Source: Agarophyton chilense
Taxonomy: Eukaryota; Rhodophyta; Florideophyceae; Gracilariales; Gracilariaceae
Assembly: GCA_030374765.1 (NCBI GenBank)
Contig: JARGXX010000003.1
Span: 806,001-870,000, forward strand
DNA: 64,000 bases
Direction: 5' to 3'
Every line of letters starts with the position of its first letter. The first letter of the stretch is position 1. Made by a program: the position numbers and the translations under genes. The notes under the pieces were generated by a model that was given only the letters and a program-made list of their open reading frames with translations, did no database searches and was not told the origin of the DNA. Below are positions 58,357 through 64,000 of the stretch, in pieces.

Positions 58357-58369
58357 TATCTCCCTCCTT
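58357..58369 (-). other. Polypurine tract of element E
   Basis: On the minus strand AAGGAGGGAGATA abuts the LTR and nearly matches the tract of C. Confidence 0.7.
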
Positions 58370-58906
58370 AGGATTCGGCCGCCACGGCGAAGTCCAGATG
58401 GCCTCATGCTTGACCCAGGGGACGCGAGCACTTCGTTGTTCCCGGTATAATTGGGCGCGACGGGACGTCGCGTCGTTATCGCCCGCGGGGATGCGGGGAA
58501 GCGTGAATTGACCATAGGCGCCGGAGTGCAATTAATTTGCCTAAGAATTGAAACTCCTACGCGCCGTGAGCGCTGGCCATAGGTTCATCGCCGGCGCATT
58601 CCTTGCGTCGCGTTGCCGAGATGGTCCATTGGCTTCTTCTTCTCTGACGGTCACTGGGGCCTTCCTTAGTCTCCGTTCCTCCTTTGGCGAACCTCCGCGT
58701 TTCGTCCACAGTGGCTCACGCCTCTCAGTCCGTCTGGGTTGATTCCGTCACCTCGCCTTCCCATCGTGGTACTTTTCCAATGGTCGCGCGCGATTCCGAA
58801 CTCGCCTTATAAGCCCGTCAGATATGCCATTCTCCCTCCGGACTTTGTCGCTTCCGTTGGGCATCCTATTCACTTCCCGGCGGACCAGCCTGTGGGCAGC
58901 GGCACC

Positions 58907-60873
58907 ATGGCTTCGAAAAACCAAGCGGGGAGCTCTTCGGGATACCAAGTGGCTTACGAACGTCCCAGGGACGGTTACGATCATACCATCGGACGGAATC
59001 CGCGGGCAGTTCATCATGACATGCTCCCGTCTTCTCTGGAAGAATAATAGCGGTTCAGTCATATGTATCTCGACGCCCGAAAGTTTGCCAAGATACCCGA
59101 TTTCCGGAGGGGCAGCAAGAACGCGCGAACCGTCCCGTGGTATAACCGATTGTTGCATTGTCCTGTGGATCGGCGTTTGGCAACGCGATGTCGCACTTTC
59201 ATCCAAGCGGACATGCCATACGTCCGCTGTGAGGAGGAAGCCGAATACCAGTTCAGGGTCAACAAACTCCTTTCGGATCTATACACGGACTTCATTTCGC
59301 CACATGTGCGATTTCCTCCCGCGGGTCACAATCTCTTGGCTCTTATGTGCTTTCAGGCGCCGTATGACCGCCTGTTTTGGATGTCCAATAAAGTCTATTG
59401 GAACGATATGCACGAGCCCGATGGTCATTTGCGTCAATCCCTGGGGTTCTTCTTTTGTTGGCACCAGATGGAGTTCCACGACATGAGCGCAGACAAACGT
59501 CTTCCGTTATATCCTTCGCTTCCCCACGAATATGAAAACCAATGGGCCATGTATTGGCGTGTATCGTCGCTCCTTTTGGTTCCCACGCCGTCTGTGGTGG
59601 CGTATTACTCGTCCGAACTCATGGGCGATGACAATGACTCAAGGTCGTGTCTGTCCTGGCAGGTACTCCTCGTTGAGTTCGGCTTGATGTCCCTCTTGGC
59701 CTTCCGGGATACAACGAAGTACGAAATTCTTGGTAATGTCCGTTCGAAGGATTGGAGGGTGGGGTACGATGAGAACATAGCCAGTCCTCGAGGTCGCCTA
59801 ATCCCGCTCCCAGACATCATTATCCGTTTCCTAAGGAACCTGGGCATACAAAACATCGTCCGCGGGATCCAGTTCGACGTCGAAGAGACCGAGGCCCTTT
59901 TGTATCAGGTCCTACAAGTGAAGTGGGGCAAGACTAAAGGTTCCTTTGGTATGAATGGGATACGGATTCGTTTACGCCGATTCCGCTGCATCCGCAGGGT
60001 CGGGACGGCGCCCGTGCCTATCCCGCCAAGTCCTTGAGGAATCAACCATGGGGCATTCCGAGGGGTCATGTGCCCGACGACTATCTGAAGGCCATTGGTT
60101 TCGATCCTATTTGCTTCGAGCCTGATGTGGAAGCCACGTCGTTGGTTCCTGCTGGTATGTCCGACGGAGAATCCTTCGGTGAAGATCCCTTTGTCCTACC
60201 CTTAGAGGGCGTTAGTCCTCCGGTCGGGTCCGCTGTTGTGTTGCCGACCGCTTCCCCTTCTCCATTTCCTCCAAGCGCTGCTCCTCAGGATGAGCTCTCG
60301 TATGAACCGCCCGTCGCCCAAGTGAACAACCCTCCTGGCGAGGTTATTGTCGAAGCCGGAATTCCTGGAGGCGATGTACTTGCTCAAACGTCCACTGGGG
60401 GCGTCGACATCGCTCCGTCTTCTCCATTGCCAAAATTTCCTGCTTCGGTCCCGGCTGCAGCCGCGAATCTCGTTCATGTCTGCGGTACCGTTCGTATAAC
60501 GGCCTCGATGGACATTGCCACAGTCCTTATGGAAGCCTGCTCCTGGGGGAGTCACTCGGCTCGCTACGACGCGTTTGTCCAACAGGGTCAGGATGTGAAG
60601 ACCGCCATGGTCAATATCCTGCAGCAGAATGCGCAGGGTATGTCCCAGAGGGTTACTGCCGACTTGGATGCCCGGTATGGTCTCAATTTGAGTGACTGGG
60701 ATGCTTCCGATGGTGGCAATAGTTTCTCAGGTGAATCTCCGCCGAAGAAGCGTGCTTGGCTCGCTAGGGCCAGTTCTAGTCGTCCAGGTGGCTCCTCGGG
60801 TGACCCTGGTCACGGTTTCGCTTCTGCAGGTTCAAGTGAGGACGACGGAGTTACACCTGCGCCGCCCCCGTGA
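58907..60873 (+). pseudogene. Antisense ORF of element E (stops and one frameshift)
   Basis: The likely start is ATG 58907 in a strong context (GCACCATGG). Two adjacent stops (TAA TAG at about 59046-59051) are followed by the same frame, 59063-60037, which holds VPWYNRL and VPTPSVVAYYSS near residue 228. Near 59945 the family alignment shifts frame: the other phase reads FLWYEWDTD, the counterpart of WVYYNPF, and continues openly to 60873. The C-terminus is longer than in the others, with a Pro/Ser region, a helical segment and PPKKRAW, which could be a nuclear import signal. It is convergent with pol, with 172 bases between the ends. Confidence 0.7.
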
Positions 60874-60948
60874 GTCCTGTTGATGTTCCGAGCGCTTCCG
60901 CGAACCTTGAGGTCATGGTGAGGGCTGTTCTACCTCTGTTAGTTGTCA

Positions 60949-60954
60949 AATAAA
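60949..60954 (+). terminator. AATAAA after antisense ORF of E
   Basis: AATAAA lies 75 bases after the stop of the plus-strand ORF, as in B and D. Confidence 0.4.
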
Positions 60955-61045
60955 TTAATGCTTGTGCTTTCCCAAGGTCGTTCTTGTATTTCAAACGTGC
61001 GTGCCCCGGGACGGCGTCCGATCTTGAGAGCGTTTCAAGTCTTCC

Positions 61046-62413
61046 TCACGTGTCTCCGAAGGACTGACCTTGTTCCCTGATGCGGGAGCTACGACGAACC
61101 GTCGTGTCGGGAGGCGGTTTGGGAGACGTTTTGGGATAATTCGGACCAATGGTTGCCTCCTCCTGAAGGCCGCGCTCCATGTGGCTGATTCTGCGCCAAT
61201 ATCGGGCGATATAACTAGCCGGAATGGCTTGAGGCTCTTGCCAAGTGTCATCCTCAGGTTTGTAGCCGAACCAATGGACGCGATAGCGCATAGTTCCATC
61301 TTTTCCCCGACCGGCGGAGATGATGCGCTCAATCACAAATTTGGGTTGGTGGTCATTCTCCGGAAGGAGAGTGTGGTCCAGAGGAGCGAATCCATCGGAG
61401 ATGGTTGGGAGAGATGTGTCATAGGAGTTGGCGTTGACCATCGGGTCGGTAGTCGAGTCCGCGGGAAGTGCCTTGGGGGGTATGGAGACTTGAACGTCGA
61501 CCCGAGGTCGTGGTGCTTCCGTTGGGTTAGGGGGCTGGAACTTTGGTGGTCCGGAGACACTGGGAGTTCGTGTCACGCGATCAATAGACACGGTGTTCTC
61601 TAGGCCGTCAATTAGCAACGTGGTGGTGTGTTCATTAGCCTTAAGGACTTTGTATGGTCCCGTAGAGCGGGGTAAGAGCTTCCGCGTAGTGTGCTCGAGT
61701 TCCTCACTGTCCTTCGGTGGCCGGTCCAGGTAAAAAAAGGATCCTTTCCCAAAGGTCGGTGTCTTCCAAACCGCTTTGTCGAAATTGATCTTGTAGCGCC
61801 GTCGGGCTTTAGTTAGTACAGTTCTGGCCGATTGGATAATGCGGTCGATGCGTCGGGGCGAGTAGCGCTTCGCCTGGGTAGGAGTCATTCCTTTGGTTAT
61901 GTCCTGGGGTATGATAGACTGCTGAAGGTCATCAGGTATTGGCGGCGGCGCTCTCGTTGGCGTTAAGTCGAACGGTGTTGTCCCCGTGGAAGCGTGCACT
62001 TGCGTTTTGTAAGCATAAACCAGTACCTCAACGTATTCGTCCCAGTCCAATTGATTCTCCCAAACGTAGTGCGCCAATCGTTCCAGAAGGGTGCGGTTTA
62101 AACGTTCGGTTTGGCTATTTGCCTGCGGGTGGCACGCAGTGGTGGTCATATGTTTGATCCCTAAGGTAGCAAAATCGTGTGAGAAGAGTTTGGATACAAA
62201 TTGGTTGCCGTTATCCGTGAGAAGGTAGAGTGGCATGCCACATGGATATACCCAGTGGGAGAAGAAGGTCGTGGCGACATCCGTGGCCGCTCTCCTTCCT
62301 AGGGGTAGGGCTCGGGTAAGTTTGGTAAACCTATCGGTTATATCCAAACCAAACCGTTTCCCATGGGAAGACTTAGGCAAAGGCCCAAGTATATCCACTG
62401 CGACAAATTCCAT
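61046..62413 (-). CDS. Element E integrase core and chromodomain (open segment of pol)
   Basis: This open stretch of 455 codons is part of a longer pol frame that has stops upstream. It contains the integrase core with AVDILGPLP (first Asp), LLTDNGNQF (second Asp) and NSQTERLNRTL (Glu), then a GPYKVLKANEHTTTL block, a Pro/Thr-rich linker and a chromodomain: FVIERIISAGRG, YRVHWFGYKPEDDTWQEP and YIARYWRR. All catalytic and most chromodomain positions look intact. The protein would insert element cDNA, the chromodomain steering it to marked chromatin. Expression is prevented by the upstream stops unless they are bypassed. Confidence 0.82.
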   Translation of the reverse strand: MEFVAVDILGPLPKSSHGKRFGLDITDRFTKLTRALPLGRRAATDVATTFFSHWVYPCGMPLYLLTDNGNQFVSKLFSHDFATLGIKHMTTTACHPQANSQTERLNRTLLERLAHYVWENQLDWDEYVEVLVYAYKTQVHASTGTTPFDLTPTRAPPPIPDDLQQSIIPQDITKGMTPTQAKRYSPRRIDRIIQSARTVLTKARRRYKINFDKAVWKTPTFGKGSFFYLDRPPKDSEELEHTTRKLLPRSTGPYKVLKANEHTTTLLIDGLENTVSIDRVTRTPSVSGPPKFQPPNPTEAPRPRVDVQVSIPPKALPADSTTDPMVNANSYDTSLPTISDGFAPLDHTLLPENDHQPKFVIERIISAGRGKDGTMRYRVHWFGYKPEDDTWQEPQAIPASYIARYWRRISHMERGLQEEATIGPNYPKTSPKPPPDTTVRRSSRIREQGQSFGDT

Positions 62414-64000
62414 CGGACCTGTAGCCGGGAAGGTTTTCTATTTGGCCTGATGGTTGACGCCAGACCCTCGGATCTGTGCGCACGATGCACAGTTCCGTGC
62501 GGTTTGCCATATGTCCTGCGCCATTATTGGCTAGTAGAAAAACTTGCTTAGGGTCTGGTACATTCGTCGGCCTTCAGGGTGACCAGGGAAGTGGGGGAAA
62601 GGGGTGAGGTATAGGAATCGCGCCCTTAGCGAAGTTGGTGTTACCCGTTGGAGTGCGCCATCCAGCGGTGAGCGGCGACATAGTAGTCCAAATCGGTCAT
62701 AGTCGAACAGGAATCCTGGGGTTCCTACCAATTGGGCTGTTTCCTTGCAGTACCCGTCTTCGACCTGCGCGTGTAGGAGTTCCTTAATAGTTATAGAGAG
62801 GAGCTCTTTTTCCTCCGGGGCTATCGCAAAAACCTGAGGTGGTGCCGAATTGGGCTGGACTGTCTCCCTGTGCATTAGGTATACTTCGTTCTCCTTTATC
62901 TCAGGATCCTCCGATTGCACCTTACCCATAAGGTCATCTGTTTTTGTATAGTCCTAAGGCCCATCGTCTGTAAAGGGGGTAGGAATTCGGTCGTCGAATG
63001 GAGTGTCGTCAGTTCCCTCGATAATAATTCGCTAGAGGGCATCTGCTGCCTGGTGCTTGATGCCTGGCCTATATGTTATCTCGTAGTCCGATTCGGAGAG
63101 CCTGAGGCGCCATCTAGCGAGGCGACTCGATGCATTGGTCATATTGAGTAAACAGCGGAGTGAATCGTGGTCTGTCCTAATGGTAAACATGGTTCCCTCG
63201 AGGTACGAACGGAGTGTCAATACGGACCATACGATGGCTAGACATTCCTTTTCGGTCGTACTGTTGTTTCCCTCAGCGCTGATGAGCTATCTGCTCCAGT
63301 ATCCAATATGTCGATAGTCCTTCGGTGACTCCTGTTCCTGTAGCAGTGCAAAAGCCACTTGGACATCAAAAACATCCGTGTCTAGGAAAAAAGGCTTTTT
63401 GGACTTTGGTAAAGCCAATATGGGTGGGTTCAGCAATTTGTCTTTTAGGGTCTGAAATGCCTCGTACTGGTCGTCGGTAAGGGCTTGGAACTCTGAAGGT
63501 GTTTCTTTCTTTAGCATCGCGTTGAGAGTGGCCGAGATCTTGGAAAACTCTTGGACGAACCGTCGGTAAACGTCTCACAAGCCCACGAAGGATCGTAGTT
63601 CCGTGTGGGTCCTAGGAGGCTTAGCCTGGCAATTCGCATTTGTTGTACGTGTGGCCACGTTTAGCTTTCCTGGGAGGACGACGTGACCGAGATAGTCCAC
63701 CGAGGCCTGGAAGAAAGCGCATCTGCGGAGTTTCTGTGTTACTCCAGCGCCCTGTAGGATGGTTAGCACCTTCTTCACTTGGCGAAGGTGTTCCTTTACG
63801 GTCCGTGAGAAGATTATAACGTCATCCAAATAGACCAGGGCGAACTTTCATTTGACTCTGGACAGTATATTGTCCAATACCCGTTGGAAAGTGGCTGGTG
63901 CGTTCTTCAAACCAAAGGGAATGCGAGTAAATCTGAACAGACCTTCATGGGTGGTAAAGATTGTCAGCGCTCTCGCGTTTTCGGGCAAAGGGATTTGCCA
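62414..64000 (-). pseudogene. Element E RT, RNase H and integrase zinc finger (nonsense-rich)
   Basis: The frame is the same as the integrase core throughout, interrupted by stops near 62531, 63030, 63285, 63573 and 63841 but with no frameshift. It holds the integrase finger (HFPGHPEG and CASC), RNase H (TDHDSLRCLLN, SRLARWRLRLSE), the RT connection (YLGHVVLPGKL), YLDDVIIFS near 63830 and, at the edge, FGLKNAPATFQRVL. The TGA near 63841 replaces a Trp conserved in C, the same position that is TAG in B. RT continues outside the window. Confidence 0.82.

Larger units (their letters stand above)
57911..64000 (-). mobile_element. Chromodomain Ty3/gypsy retrotransposon E (partial, right end outside)
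   Basis: From left: a 3' LTR of about 446 bp, a polypurine tract, an antisense ORF on the plus strand, then a minus-strand pol running from chromodomain and integrase through RNase H into RT at the window edge. Gag and the 5' LTR are outside. It is the only element here whose integrase core is complete with Asp, Asp and Glu. Confidence 0.85.

Noticed and set aside
58824-59486. Plus-strand 220-codon frame in element E
   Set aside because: Shadow of the antisense ORF in another phase; the family motifs lie in the overlapping frame.
1-64000. CRISPR arrays, bacterial operons, rRNA genes
   Set aside because: No spaced direct repeats of CRISPR type, no operon-like gene packing and no rRNA sequence was seen; introns and LTR elements show eukaryotic DNA.

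Overview
The window looks like nuclear DNA of a photosynthetic eukaryote, most plausibly a red alga. The host genes have short introns (78 and 103 bp). One is a plastid terminal oxidase whose predicted transit peptide has a Phe near its N-terminus, a feature typical of red algae and glaucophytes. The host genes sit in a compact island between LTR retrotransposons. The taxon is an inference; no rRNA or organelle marker is present.

Layout. 1-4.9 kb: part of a Ty3/gypsy-like element (A). 5.3-12.55 kb: AT-rich sequence with no gene I can support. 12557-21739: element B (618-bp LTRs, target duplication ATTAC). 22362-32828: element C (913-bp LTRs, target duplication CCATT, LTRs about 1% different). 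33185-33521: a copia-like solo LTR (target duplication CCCAT). 35.6-44.3 kb: the host gene island, holding a GC-rich tract, a four-finger C2H2 protein (+), a three-exon plastid terminal oxidase (-) and a proline-rich protein with a possible HHE-type helical domain (-). 46061-46326: an old chromodomain-integrase remnant. 46327-56849: element D, old and decayed. 57911-64000: element E, which runs off the right edge. All five large elements have gag-pol on the minus strand.

The most interesting feature is shared by B, C, D and E. Each carries a large ORF on the plus strand, antisense to gag-pol, between the 3' LTR plus polypurine tract and the 3' end of pol, so that it converges on the chromodomain. 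The four proteins are divergent but recognisably one family. They share a PxPxxxYxGS-like motif, followed 111-119 codons later by a WVYYNP-like motif. Three of the four have AATAAA soon after the stop. The copy in C is intact (575 aa from a start shared with B), although the gag-pol genes around it are damaged and the integrase of B and C is deleted. This looks like an extra antisense gene of these chromodomain-bearing Ty3/gypsy elements. Extra antisense ORFs at this position are known in some plant Ty3/gypsy lineages, but I recognise no domain in this protein.

B, C and D share a primer binding site for one unusual tRNA 3' end, and B-E have similar polypurine tracts. C and the solo LTR both landed in one reading frame of a lost host gene, and that frame can be followed across the empty site of C.
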